A DNA stretch of 10,187 nucleotides from Desulfobacteraceae bacterium (lineage in GTDB: Bacteria; Desulfobacterota; DSM-4660; Desulfatiglandales; Desulfatiglandaceae): contig DQZA01000023.1 in NCBI GenBank assembly GCA_011042035.1, positions 1 to 10,187 of the forward strand, written 5' to 3'. Below, one piece after another: positions 1-6,352 of the stretch (its first letter is position 1; the number at the start of each line of letters is the position of its first letter). Made by a program: the position numbers and the translations under genes. The notes beneath the pieces are model-generated. The model made no database searches. It was given only the letters and a program-made list of their open reading frames with translations, and was not told where the DNA came from.

Positions 1-2
1 AT

Positions 3-194
3 ATTCTGGGCGGAGGAGATGAGGCTCCTAATAGGATCAGGGTAAGGCAGGCCATTGAAACCGGCGCCGATACCGTAGCTGTGGCCTGCCCCCAGTGTGC
101 CAAGATGTTGGATGATGCAATTAATGCCGAAGAACTTGACGGCAAGTTGCAGGTTCTTGATGTGGCCGAAATAGTGATGTCCGCCCTGACCTAA
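3..194 (+). CDS. C-terminal end of an HdrD/GlpC-like cysteine-rich Fe-S protein (partial)
   Basis: Only the last 63 residues of this plus-strand gene are in the window; the frame is open from base 3 to a TAA at 192-194. The visible part contains G-G-G-D-E followed by a segment reading VACPQCAKMLDDA. This matches the last CxxC of the cysteine-rich (CCG) domain found in heterodisulfide reductase subunit D, GlpC and related Fe-S oxidoreductases, where the cysteines bind a special [4Fe-4S] cluster or zinc. The usual family ending is 'TGADTVATACPFCLTMLEDA', very close to what is seen here. By family it would act in cytoplasmic or membrane-associated electron transfer, but the partner (acyl-CoA dehydrogenase, EtfAB, lactate or glycolate oxidase) cannot be told from this end. 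It converges on the dehydrogenase gene with only 36 bases between the stops. The family call is fairly sure; the exact function is open. Confidence 0.75.
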   Translation: MLGGGDEAPNRIRVRQAIETGADTVAVACPQCAKMLDDAINAEELDGKLQVLDVAEIVMSALT

Positions 195-230
195 CTCCAA
201 GGACTGAGGGCAGAGGCAGTGCATCCCCCT

Positions 231-1115
231 TTATTTTGTATCTTCTTTCTCACTCAGAGACTTAAGGGCGATGAACAAGGACTGGGTTGCAGAACGGCCA
301 TGCCCTTGGGCCTTGACCGCCACATAAAGCTGATGGATGAGCGATAGCCCAGGCAGTGAAAGGCCCACTGCATTTGCCTCCTGAAGCGCTATGCCCATGT
401 CTTTCACGAAGTGTTCCACGAAAAACCCACTCTTGTAATCACCCTTTACTATTCTCGGGGCAAGATTATTCATGGACCATGAGCCCCCAGCTCCGCTACC
501 CACCACATCAATGACAGCTTCCGGATCCAGGCCTTGTTTATAGGCATACAACATCGCCTCTACCATTCCTATCATGGTTCCTGCCACCGATATCTGGTTG
601 CACGCCTTTGCATGCTGACCAGCGCCCGGGCCCCCAAAGTATGTTACCTTGCTTGAAAAAAGTTCCATTATGGGCAACGCCTTCTCATATGCCTCTTTAT
701 CACCCCCTACCATTACAGCCAGTGTCCCTTTCCTCGCCCCAATGTCTCCGCCTGTAACCGGGGCATCAAGACTCTTTACTCCCTTTTCCTCCGCCGCCCT
801 TGCTATTTTTTTTGCCAGCGTCGGGGTGCTCGTTGTCATGTCTACAATAATCTTGCATTGGCCCCTTGCGGATAGCACCCCACTGGTGCCCAGGTACACC
901 CCTTCCACATCTGTAGGAAACCCAACGATACTGAAAACCACATCTGCATTTTTTCCTACTTCGGCTGGTGACTCACACCAATGAGCCCCACCCTTGACCA
1001 AGGCCTCCGCCTTTTCCTTGGTGCGATTGTAAACAAAAAGTTCGTGACCTGCCTTTTGGACATGAGCTGCCATTGCTGCTCCCATCACACCGGTCCCAAT
1101 CCATCCTATATTCAT
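231..1115 (-). CDS. 3-hydroxyisobutyrate dehydrogenase family NAD(P)-dependent oxidoreductase
   Basis: This 294-residue protein has the full plan of the beta-hydroxyacid dehydrogenase family (3-hydroxyisobutyrate, tartronate semialdehyde and succinic semialdehyde reductases). The N-terminal Rossmann dinucleotide site reads GWIGTGVMGAAMA. The substrate motif DAPVTGGDIGA lies near residues 117-127. The catalytic region GGPGAGQHAKACNQ gives the family lysine at about residue 170 and asparagine at 173. Length fits the family (about 290-300). The start is taken at the ATG ending at 1115, not the in-frame GTG at 1124, because the GTG lies inside a perfect AGGAGGTG ribosome binding site 6 bases before the ATG. 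It reduces a short semialdehyde or oxidises a beta-hydroxyacid in the cytosol; the substrate cannot be fixed from sequence. It has its own upstream gap and candidate promoter, so it is probably not part of the secretion operon. Confidence 0.9.
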   Translation of the reverse strand: MNIGWIGTGVMGAAMAAHVQKAGHELFVYNRTKEKAEALVKGGAHWCESPAEVGKNADVVFSIVGFPTDVEGVYLGTSGVLSARGQCKIIVDMTTSTPTLAKKIARAAEEKGVKSLDAPVTGGDIGARKGTLAVMVGGDKEAYEKALPIMELFSSKVTYFGGPGAGQHAKACNQISVAGTMIGMVEAMLYAYKQGLDPEAVIDVVGSGAGGSWSMNNLAPRIVKGDYKSGFFVEHFVKDMGIALQEANAVGLSLPGLSLIHQLYVAVKAQGHGRSATQSLFIALKSLSEKEDTK

Positions 1116-1121
1116 ACACCC

Positions 1122-1129
1122 CACCTCCT
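1122..1129 (-). promoter_or_regulatory. Strong ribosome binding site that decides the dehydrogenase start
   Basis: The minus strand reads AGGAGGTG here, complementary to the 16S rRNA 3' end over eight bases. Six bases separate it from the ATG at 1115-1113. An alternative GTG at 1124-1122 lies inside the site itself and is therefore unlikely to be the start. Confidence 0.75.
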
Positions 1130-1180
1130 CTTAACAAGTATCATCCATAAAGGTACTCCTTGCCGGATACTCACAAGACG

Positions 1181-1209
1181 ATTAGACCAACATAAGCCCT
1201 CAAAATCAA
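1181..1209 (-). promoter_or_regulatory. Candidate sigma-70 promoter for the dehydrogenase gene
   Basis: On the minus strand a -35-like TTGATT (1209-1204) and a -10-like TCTAAT (1186-1181, five of six matches to TATAAT) are separated by exactly 17 bases. Transcription would begin near 1174, giving a leader of about 60 bases before the ATG at 1115. The site lies in the 261-base gap after the transglycosylase gene, where a new promoter would be expected. The match is by eye and such matches arise by chance, so confidence is modest. Confidence 0.35.
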
Positions 1210-1376
1210 GGCAAAATGTGGACATTCAAACGGGCATTGATGGCCTGTTGCAGTGTCTAGTTCTTGCATCCTCTTATTTTCCATTTTGTATACGCTCAGA
1301 AATACAGTCTACGTCTACCAGAGTGCGCCGCTTTAGCAATGCCTGTTTGGTGAAGGGCAATGAAATAACACCTTCA

Positions 1377-1976
1377 TTAGTTCTGTGCGTACTTGAATTG
1401 GTAGTAATAATAAAGGACCCTTCTGACGAACTGCTTCGTCTCGGGTATAGGCGGGATGCCACCGCAGGCCTCCACCCTCCCGGGGCCCGCATTGTACGCG
1501 GCTACGGCAAGTACAATGTCATTGTGGAATCTTGTGAGCAGGGTCTTCAAGTAATGAACTCCGCCCTCAATATTGTCTTTTGGCGAAAAGGGGTTACTCA
1601 CATTAAACCGGCCGGCTGTCTCGGGCATGAGTTGCATCAGACCGACTGCACCCTTCCTTGATATGGCAGTCCGGTCATAGCGAGACTCGGCCATAACAAT
1701 AGCCTTTATCAGTGCCTCATCCACCCCGTACTTTGTAGATGCGGAATGAATCAGGGGCATGTACGAGGCAAGATAGTAGTCTTTATCTACCCTGACCCGA
1801 TCCATCTTGCGGGTAATCTCGCCCTGGGCCTTAATATCGGGGAAATGCCAGCGGCCCTCTTTATCCTGATAACCATAGATCTCAGCGTGGGAGACAGCCA
1901 AGCCCGATAGCACAATAACAGCAGTGGCTATCACCAAAGCGGCGGCAAGCCTTACCCTGTAAACTAGTGACTTCAA
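1377..1976 (-). CDS. Secreted lytic transglycosylase (SLT/GH23 family), last gene of the secretion operon
   Basis: This 199-residue protein has an N-terminal hydrophobic signal segment (about residues 8-31, ending SHA), then a short segment IYGYQDKEGRWHFPD that resembles the DUF4124 module often found before envelope domains, then an SLT domain from about 72 to the end. The domain shows the catalytic glutamate in AESRYD (Glu97), the GLMQLMP motif (112-118) and AYNAGP (160-165). Such enzymes cleave the MurNAc-GlcNAc bond of peptidoglycan in the periplasm, leaving 1,6-anhydro ends. Position and coupling suggest a dedicated enzyme that opens the wall for the secretin complex, as small transglycosylases do for type III and IV secretion and type IV pili. 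The start is a TTG whose TTGA overlaps the TGA of the gene before it; a purine-rich AGGAGG lies about 13 bases upstream, rather far. No alternative start keeps the signal sequence intact. Family call is sure; the dedicated role is inferred. Confidence 0.9.
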   Translation of the reverse strand: MKSLVYRVRLAAALVIATAVIVLSGLAVSHAEIYGYQDKEGRWHFPDIKAQGEITRKMDRVRVDKDYYLASYMPLIHSASTKYGVDEALIKAIVMAESRYDRTAISRKGAVGLMQLMPETAGRFNVSNPFSPKDNIEGGVHYLKTLLTRFHNDIVLAVAAYNAGPGRVEACGGIPPIPETKQFVRRVLYYYYQFKYAQN

Positions 1977-2344
1977 TCGCGTGTCTCAGCCTCCTGGTTT
2001 TCCTTCTTGCCCTGGTTCTTTGCGATGCTAGATAGCAGCCTGATGATCTTTCTGTTCTGCTCTATGACCTTGTCATACTTTTGTAGCATTTCATCATACT
2101 TTTCCAAAAGCTGCTGATTCTGGCGATAGAGCAATCCGATTGTCTTGGTAGTATACATGGCCCCCAGGGCAGCCTGACCCAGCTTGTAGTCAGATTTTAC
2201 CGAGCTATACTCCGACGGCGGCTTGATAGCATTGTAATCCTTGTCGAAACTTTCCATCAGCTCCTCAAGGGGGTCCCCAGCCATCGCGCAAACACCCAGC
2301 AACACCATCAGTGGTATCACCAGGAAAAATAAGTTCTTTCTCAT
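1973..2344 (-). CDS. Small secreted coiled-coil protein of unknown function in the secretion operon
   Basis: I do not recognise this protein (123 residues from the ATG at 2344). It begins with a classic signal peptide: basic MRKN, a hydrophobic stretch, and an AMA-G type cleavage site near residue 22. A middle part containing PPSEYSSVKSDY is followed by a long helix with coiled-coil character (about residues 70-112), rich in Q, K, Y and L, and a charged tail. It has no cysteine in the mature part and no membrane segment, so it is likely periplasmic. An in-frame GTG at 2350 overlaps the stop of the pseudopilin gene (GTGA), but a ribosome binding site GAGG five bases before the ATG at 2344 favours the shorter form. 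It lies between the third pseudopilin and the transglycosylase and overlaps the latter by four bases, so it is probably made together with them. A periplasmic assembly factor or scaffold is possible; nothing proves it. Confidence 0.75.
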   Translation of the reverse strand: MRKNLFFLVIPLMVLLGVCAMAGDPLEELMESFDKDYNAIKPPSEYSSVKSDYKLGQAALGAMYTTKTIGLLYRQNQQLLEKYDEMLQKYDKVIEQNRKIIRLLSSIAKNQGKKENQEAETRD

Positions 2345-2346
2345 TT

Positions 2347-2913
2347 TCACCTCTCTTTTATTTTTTTCTTTGCGGGCGCCTTCGCCGCAGGTTCATAGAC
2401 AAATTTCCAGTCTTGGTACGTCTTCGCCTTTTCAAAGTTCTCGTAGCCTTCGGGGAAATCCCCGATTTTGATTGGCTCATTTTTACCTCTGCTAAAAACC
2501 CCCTTAATCCCACCCTTGCCATCCATCACCAGACCCCACTGTCCGTCTTCGGTCATTGGGTCTTTGTAAACACGTCTCAAATGACGCATCACCTTCATGT
2601 ATCGCGGATCCTTCAAGAGATCTTCGAGCCGACTTGGATAAGACTTGGCCCAGCCCGGGGGAGCCTTTTCATAATAAGATTCAATGGCACTGCAAATCTG
2701 GTCACCCCTGAATAGAAGCTCTGCCTCCTTTTCGCGGCGCACCTTGGTGCTCCAGTATGTGCTGGCTGCCGTAAGGGCAATGCCTGTTACCACAACCAAT
2801 ATTAGGGCGCCCACATAGGTGAAACCAGACTCCGGATGAACTGATAGATTCGCGTGAGAACACGCTGCCAGGCAGTCGCCCCTCACCAATGCACGTGCAG
2901 CCCTACCACTCAT
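2347..2913 (-). CDS. Third pseudopilin, type II secretion type, lacking the conserved Glu5
   Basis: The protein carries a prepilin-like N-terminus: SGFTYVGALILVVVTGIAL, in which a prepilin peptidase would cut between Gly and Phe, followed by a hydrophobic helix and then charged residues TKVRREKEAELLFRGDQ. The mature residue 5 is Gly, not the Glu that aligns subunits in major pilins. The globular part contains RVYKDPMTEDGQWGL, shared with the first pseudopilin, then an ending of the type GIKGVFSRG...DWKFVYEP and a Lys/Ala-rich basic tail. It resembles a pseudopilin group I associate with deltaproteobacterial type II clusters. The start is uncertain. The ATG at 2913, with GGAG nine bases upstream, overlaps the end of the previous gene by 11 bases and gives a 30-residue leader. 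TTG at 2889 or GTG at 2886 would give about 21-22 residues. The open frame extends to 2964, but those residues look untranslated. Role: probably a minor, tip-located pseudopilin. Confidence 0.8.
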   Translation of the reverse strand: MSGRAARALVRGDCLAACSHANLSVHPESGFTYVGALILVVVTGIALTAASTYWSTKVRREKEAELLFRGDQICSAIESYYEKAPPGWAKSYPSRLEDLLKDPRYMKVMRHLRRVYKDPMTEDGQWGLVMDGKGGIKGVFSRGKNEPIKIGDFPEGYENFEKAKTYQDWKFVYEPAAKAPAKKKIKER

Positions 2914-3283
2914 TGTACGGCACTCCATCGAGCCCCACCAAGTCGCTGCCGCTATGGACATCATATACCTGCCCCTCCTCGCCCTCGGGTGGCACTATCA
3001 CCCATGTTGTGTTGGAATTGGTGAATGGGTCCTTGGGCACAGCGCGAATATAGTGTTCCTCAACAAGGTTTTGTAGGCTATCAGGATACTTTCCATGGTC
3101 AGCGTAGTACTGATCTATTACATCCCTCAGCACGAACAGTGTCCTTCTGAGAGAGGCTTCCCTGGCTCGGATAACAGCCTTTTGAAAATTGGGTTGGGCA
3201 ATGGATACAAGGATGCCTATGATGGTCAAAACGATCATCAGTTCGATCAACGTGTAACCAGCTCTTGCGCTCAGGCGAATCAT
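2903..3283 (-). CDS. GspG-like pseudopilin (second of three)
   Basis: This 126-residue protein is a compact type II secretion pseudopilin. A nine-residue basic leader ends in Gly; the mature protein would start YTLIELMIVLTIIGILVSIA with Glu at position 5, needed for subunit packing and methylation of residue 1. A long helix follows (QKAVIRAREASLRRTLFVLRD), then the GspG-type region RAVPKDPFT and the C-terminal loop VYDVHSGSDLVGLDGVPYNEW, which corresponds to the calcium-binding end of GspG. The first mature residue is Tyr rather than Phe, within the tolerance of the peptidase. The ATG at 3283 has no good ribosome binding site close by (AGAGG is about 17 bases upstream), unlike its neighbours. 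It follows the 159-base purine-rich gap and overlaps the start of the third pseudopilin. Probably a major or co-major pseudopilus subunit at the inner membrane. Confidence 0.9.
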   Translation of the reverse strand: MIRLSARAGYTLIELMIVLTIIGILVSIAQPNFQKAVIRAREASLRRTLFVLRDVIDQYYADHGKYPDSLQNLVEEHYIRAVPKDPFTNSNTTWVIVPPEGEEGQVYDVHSGSDLVGLDGVPYNEW

Positions 3284-3442
3284 ATCAGATTCAACACGCC
3301 TCTTTCGCTCGTCTAAACAATTGTTCCCTATTATTACGTCCCAAATCCTCTGCCCCTCTATCCTTAAGCCATGTTTTCTTCGGCCTTCAGCCTTTGTCCT
3401 TAGCTCTTATTTCCCATATACCCTATACCTTAGACCATAACC
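3284..3442 (-). other. Purine-rich non-coding gap between two pseudopilin genes
   Basis: This is the only sizeable gap in an otherwise tightly packed operon. The minus strand is strongly purine-rich over about 3335-3435, with loosely repeated units of the type CTAAGG / CTGAAGG / CCGAAG and GGTATAGGGTATATGGG. No open frame, no clear hairpin followed by a T run, and no convincing promoter were found. A TAATAAT in the part nearest the downstream gene lacks a good -35 partner. It may be a degenerate repeat, a spacer that sets relative expression of the pseudopilins, or a processing site. Confidence 0.5.
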
Positions 3443-3910
3443 TCACCAATCCCTGTAATAGCTCCCATCCAGGGCTTGCTTGTCGCTCTTGGAATAGACA
3501 TCGTACACATCCTGCCCACCCCATGTCTCACTATCCGGATCATCAAAATATGACCTAAGGCCCCACTCCCCGTCCTCAGTCATTGGATCCTTCGGGATCC
3601 TGCGGAGAAACTTTTTCTTGAACTGAACCGGACCCTTTAGGTCCACACCCTCTACCAAAACCTCCAGGGTCTTCGGGTAGCCGCTTGAAAAGGGTTCAGT
3701 TTCAATCTTTCCCTCGTCCGCCAGCTTCTTGTACTCGTCGAGAGCCTTTCGTATGATCCTCAGGTTTCTCCTCAGCTCCAGTTCCTTTATCCTTTTCTGG
3801 GTTACCTGCGACAGCGGTAGGATGCCCATGGCCAGGATGGAAAGGATGACCATGGTCACCATGAGTTCGATGAAGGTCACCCCTTCTCTGCCCAACCTAC
3901 GGCAAGCCAT
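3443..3910 (-). CDS. GspG-like pseudopilin (first of three)
   Basis: This 155-residue protein has a basic leader MACRRLGREG, then VTFIELMVTMVILSILAMGI, so the prepilin peptidase would cut after Gly10, leaving Val as residue 1 and Glu as residue 5. The helix continues through KRIKELELRRNLRIIRKALDEYKKLAD. The globular part holds RRIPKDPMTEDGEWGL and a C-terminal DVYDVYSKSDKQALDGSYYRDW, the GspG-type end where acidic residues bind calcium. The start is an ATG with a near-perfect GGAGG seven bases upstream, lying over the last codons of the secretin gene; only three bases separate the two genes. Strong translation signals, a normal Glu5 and first place after the secretin suggest it may be the main pseudopilus subunit. 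Its DPMTEDG segment is shared with the third pseudopilin, also at DNA level, which suggests duplication. The exact GspG/H/I label is not certain. Confidence 0.9.
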   Translation of the reverse strand: MACRRLGREGVTFIELMVTMVILSILAMGILPLSQVTQKRIKELELRRNLRIIRKALDEYKKLADEGKIETEPFSSGYPKTLEVLVEGVDLKGPVQFKKKFLRRIPKDPMTEDGEWGLRSYFDDPDSETWGGQDVYDVYSKSDKQALDGSYYRDW

Positions 3911-3913
3911 GCC

Positions 3914-6283
3914 TTATCCTCCAAATGCCCAACTACGCTTCACCACGTGAATGTCCTTGGCAAATTGCTTTTTGGCCCTCAAGATATCGCAAACCATCTT
4001 TGCCGAATCCTTATCCCTGAACTTCCCCACAAAAAGCCTGTAATAAAATCCTTTCCCTGGCACATGAGCCGGGATCATGAACACGTCGTAGTTATCTCTC
4101 TTCAGCTCATTCAATCGCTTTTTCGCTCGGCTTTCTGCCAGGTAAGAACCCACGTGTATGCTATATCCCAACATCTTGGGCCAAGCATCCTTTATCTTAG
4201 CATTACTACTGGTATCCACTTGCTTGAGGTTTGCCTGAGACTTCACTGCTGGTTTATCTCTCATGGGCCCAGCTTTTGAATTAATCTTCTTAGATTCTGC
4301 GCCCTTGCCGACGTCTGGAACATCCTTGGGCCCAGGGCCCTCTCCTTTTAACATTTGATGCTTGGGTTCCTCGGTAATCCTGGTTGGAACTTTTACTGAC
4401 GATGCATTGGACTTTTTCGCTACTACGCGTTTAGGCGCAACCTTTTCTTCGGCTAGGTATTCCATTTTCCTCTCTGCAACACTCTCATAGGGCTCCCTAG
4501 TGGAGAATTGTCTCCCTTGGCCGGACCAGATCTCTCTCACATCTTTGCTGGGAATCTTTTGTCCCCTCAGTACCATTGGGGTAATGGTCATAATGATATC
4601 TGTCTTTACCTTCCTGGTATCCAGATTCGTAAAAAGGTGTCCCAAGACAGGGATATCGCCCAAAAAAGGTACCTTCCTAATAGTTCTTCTCTCCTCATCA
4701 CTAATAAGACCACCTATCACCACGGGCTCTCCGTCCCTTACCCCCAGGGTGCTGTTTGCCATCCGAGTCTTAATGGAAAACTGGGGTTCATCCACAGTGC
4801 CCAGATTGGGCCCAAGTGCGCTTACCTCTACGCTCAATTTCAGCGTGACTTCATCCTGTACGTTCACCTGAGGCTCTGCACTTACCTTTATGCCAATGTC
4901 TTGGTATTGATAGTCATTTGTCACAACTCCTGTGGTATCTATCCTTCTGTTCACCCTCAAGGGCACCCTTTCTCCGATATGGATCTTTGCCTTCTCCCCG
5001 CTCTTGACCCGAATCTGCGGATTTGCAAGGGTTTTGGTGTCCGTGTCTTGCTTGAGAAGATTGAGCGTTGCGGTTGGCAGTGAAAGAAGCACCTCCTTGT
5101 TTGTAAGCCTATCCAGTGCATACACAGAAGCCATATCAGCAAAGGTTGACTCCGAGCTTACGGCCTTAGCAGCCTCTCCGATCCCAAAGGTGATGGACGA
5201 AGGATTGAATTCAAGCCCGAGTTGCTTCTCTTTGCTTCTACTTACCTCCAACACCTCCACATTGAGAAGTATCTCTGCAGGCGGCCGATCATTGGCTTCA
5301 AGAAGCTTGGCTGCTATTTCTATCTGTTTCCTGGAGCCTCTGATGACCACCGAATTCATTTTCTCGTTCCCCATCACATCTGGTGTCTTGATAATCTTGG
5401 CCAAAAGTGCCACAGCCCTTTTCACACTGAGATGATTGAGGTAAAAGGTTCTTATCTGGAGATCTTGGTATTCCTTCACCTTGGCCACCACATTGGGATA
5501 AACAACCACTGTAGTGGGATCCACCACCTTTGCGGCTAGACCGCTCGTCTTGAGGAGCACATCAAGAAAATGATCAAACGTGACATCTGTCATAAACAAG
5601 GTCACCCTGGTGGCCTGAACATCCTTGTCAAAAATGAAATTTATGCCTGTCAGTCGACTCAGTACCTCAAAGACGTTGGCTACGGGAGTTCCCTTGAATT
5701 TCAGAGAGATTGGGTCCTTGGTTTTTACCCTTAGAAAATACTTCGGAGCCTTGCGGGCCTTTTTTTTGATTTCTTCTAAGATCTTCTTGGCATCTGCGTT
5801 ACTTGGATCGAGTTCCAGTGCCTTCTCGAGGGCCTCGCGGGCCTGGGCATATTTACCAGAACTAAAAAAGGTCTTCCCCTTTCTTGCCTGATATAATGAT
5901 TCCTGGATGTTCCTGGCCTTTCTTATAAGCCTGGCTGCCTTGCGGTTTCCCGGGTAAAAGGCCAAGGCCATCTGAAACTCGGATATTGCCTCGTCAAAGT
6001 GCCCCTTGCCCAAAAGCCTCTCGCCTTTCTCCATATGATCCACTGAGGCATTCCATTTAGCCTTTGTAAGGAGCAGCTTCAGCTCGGGATCACCCGGGTG
6101 TTTTTCAATGGCCTCACGATAAACCTTAACGGCCCTGTCCCACTGCCCAGCGGAGGTAAGACCAGCACCCTTGTCCATATACGATTTCCCAGCGGTGGCA
6201 CAACCCAGGCATAACAGGCATGACATAATCATTAGGTAAATTCCGCACCATCGCCTACTATCATGTCGTCTAGGCTCTTGCAT
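3914..6283 (-). CDS. Secretin (GspD/PilQ/MshL family) with N-terminal TPR repeats and C-terminal SPOR domain
   Basis: This 789-residue protein forms the outer-membrane channel of the system. An N-terminal hydrophobic segment ends LCLGC (Cys28), lipoprotein-like although the -3 residue is not ideal. Three TPR-like repeats follow (about 33-66, 82-115, 133-165; for example AVKVYREAIEKHPGDPE and AREALEKALELDPSN). A secretin N0/STN-type region covers about 190-262 (LKFKGTPVANVFEVLSRLTG) and an N1 region about 275-333. The beta-barrel core runs about 395-573, with VPFLGDIPVLGHLF (538-551) and TDIIMTITPMVL as the typical ending. A polar, low-complexity linker (about 575-700, rich in K, P, S) leads to a SPOR domain (705-782: YSIHVGSYLAESRAKKRL ... 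YYRLFVGKF). SPOR domains bind peptidoglycan glycan strands lacking stem peptides. The ATG at 6283 has GGAG about eight bases upstream. It lies 69 bases after the PilP-like gene and three bases before the first pseudopilin. Secretin identity is very sure; the SPOR fusion is unusual. Confidence 0.96.
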   Translation of the reverse strand: MQEPRRHDSRRWCGIYLMIMSCLLCLGCATAGKSYMDKGAGLTSAGQWDRAVKVYREAIEKHPGDPELKLLLTKAKWNASVDHMEKGERLLGKGHFDEAISEFQMALAFYPGNRKAARLIRKARNIQESLYQARKGKTFFSSGKYAQAREALEKALELDPSNADAKKILEEIKKKARKAPKYFLRVKTKDPISLKFKGTPVANVFEVLSRLTGINFIFDKDVQATRVTLFMTDVTFDHFLDVLLKTSGLAAKVVDPTTVVVYPNVVAKVKEYQDLQIRTFYLNHLSVKRAVALLAKIIKTPDVMGNEKMNSVVIRGSRKQIEIAAKLLEANDRPPAEILLNVEVLEVSRSKEKQLGLEFNPSSITFGIGEAAKAVSSESTFADMASVYALDRLTNKEVLLSLPTATLNLLKQDTDTKTLANPQIRVKSGEKAKIHIGERVPLRVNRRIDTTGVVTNDYQYQDIGIKVSAEPQVNVQDEVTLKLSVEVSALGPNLGTVDEPQFSIKTRMANSTLGVRDGEPVVIGGLISDEERRTIRKVPFLGDIPVLGHLFTNLDTRKVKTDIIMTITPMVLRGQKIPSKDVREIWSGQGRQFSTREPYESVAERKMEYLAEEKVAPKRVVAKKSNASSVKVPTRITEEPKHQMLKGEGPGPKDVPDVGKGAESKKINSKAGPMRDKPAVKSQANLKQVDTSSNAKIKDAWPKMLGYSIHVGSYLAESRAKKRLNELKRDNYDVFMIPAHVPGKGFYYRLFVGKFRDKDSAKMVCDILRAKKQFAKDIHVVKRSWAFGG

Positions 6284-6295
6284 TGGAGATCTCCA
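6284..6295. repeat. Perfect 12-base palindrome over the secretin ribosome binding site
   Basis: The sequence TGGAGATCTCCA equals its own reverse complement and directly abuts the secretin ATG (6283-6281). It contains the GGAG that would serve as ribosome binding site, so the site could be part of a protein-binding palindrome or of intermolecular pairing. With no loop it cannot form a simple hairpin over its full length. It may be chance. Confidence 0.4.
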
Positions 6296-6352
6296 TTAGT
6301 TTACCAGTACTCATACAGCCCTTTAGTGCACCACCTCTAGCGCAGCATTTCT

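Noticed and set aside
195..230. Possible bidirectional terminator between the convergent genes
   Set aside because: Only a four-base stem (ACTG/CAGT) could be found and there is no GC-rich hairpin followed by a T run on either strand.
1171..1284. Minus-strand frame of 37 codons in the gap before the dehydrogenase, with two cysteines in a CPFECPHF segment
   Set aside because: No ribosome binding site precedes its ATG, the candidate dehydrogenase promoter lies inside it, and a frame this short is expected by chance.
1350..1380. Possible terminator just after the transglycosylase gene
   Set aside because: A six-base TGAAGG/CCTTCA stem with a 14-base loop is present, but it is weak and no T run follows it.
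981..1661. Plus-strand open frame of 226 codons
   Set aside because: It runs across the ends of two convincing minus-strand genes and the gap between them, its product has no recognisable domain and its cysteine/histidine-rich composition is typical of an antisense shadow.
2914..2964. Upstream extension of the third pseudopilin reading frame
   Set aside because: It would overlap the second pseudopilin by more than 60 bases and adds residues with no pilin-leader character; the ATG at 2913 has a better placed GGAG.
4508..5083. Plus-strand open frame of 191 codons opposite the secretin
   Set aside because: It is fully antisense to the strongly conserved secretin core and shows no signal peptide, motif or ribosome binding site.
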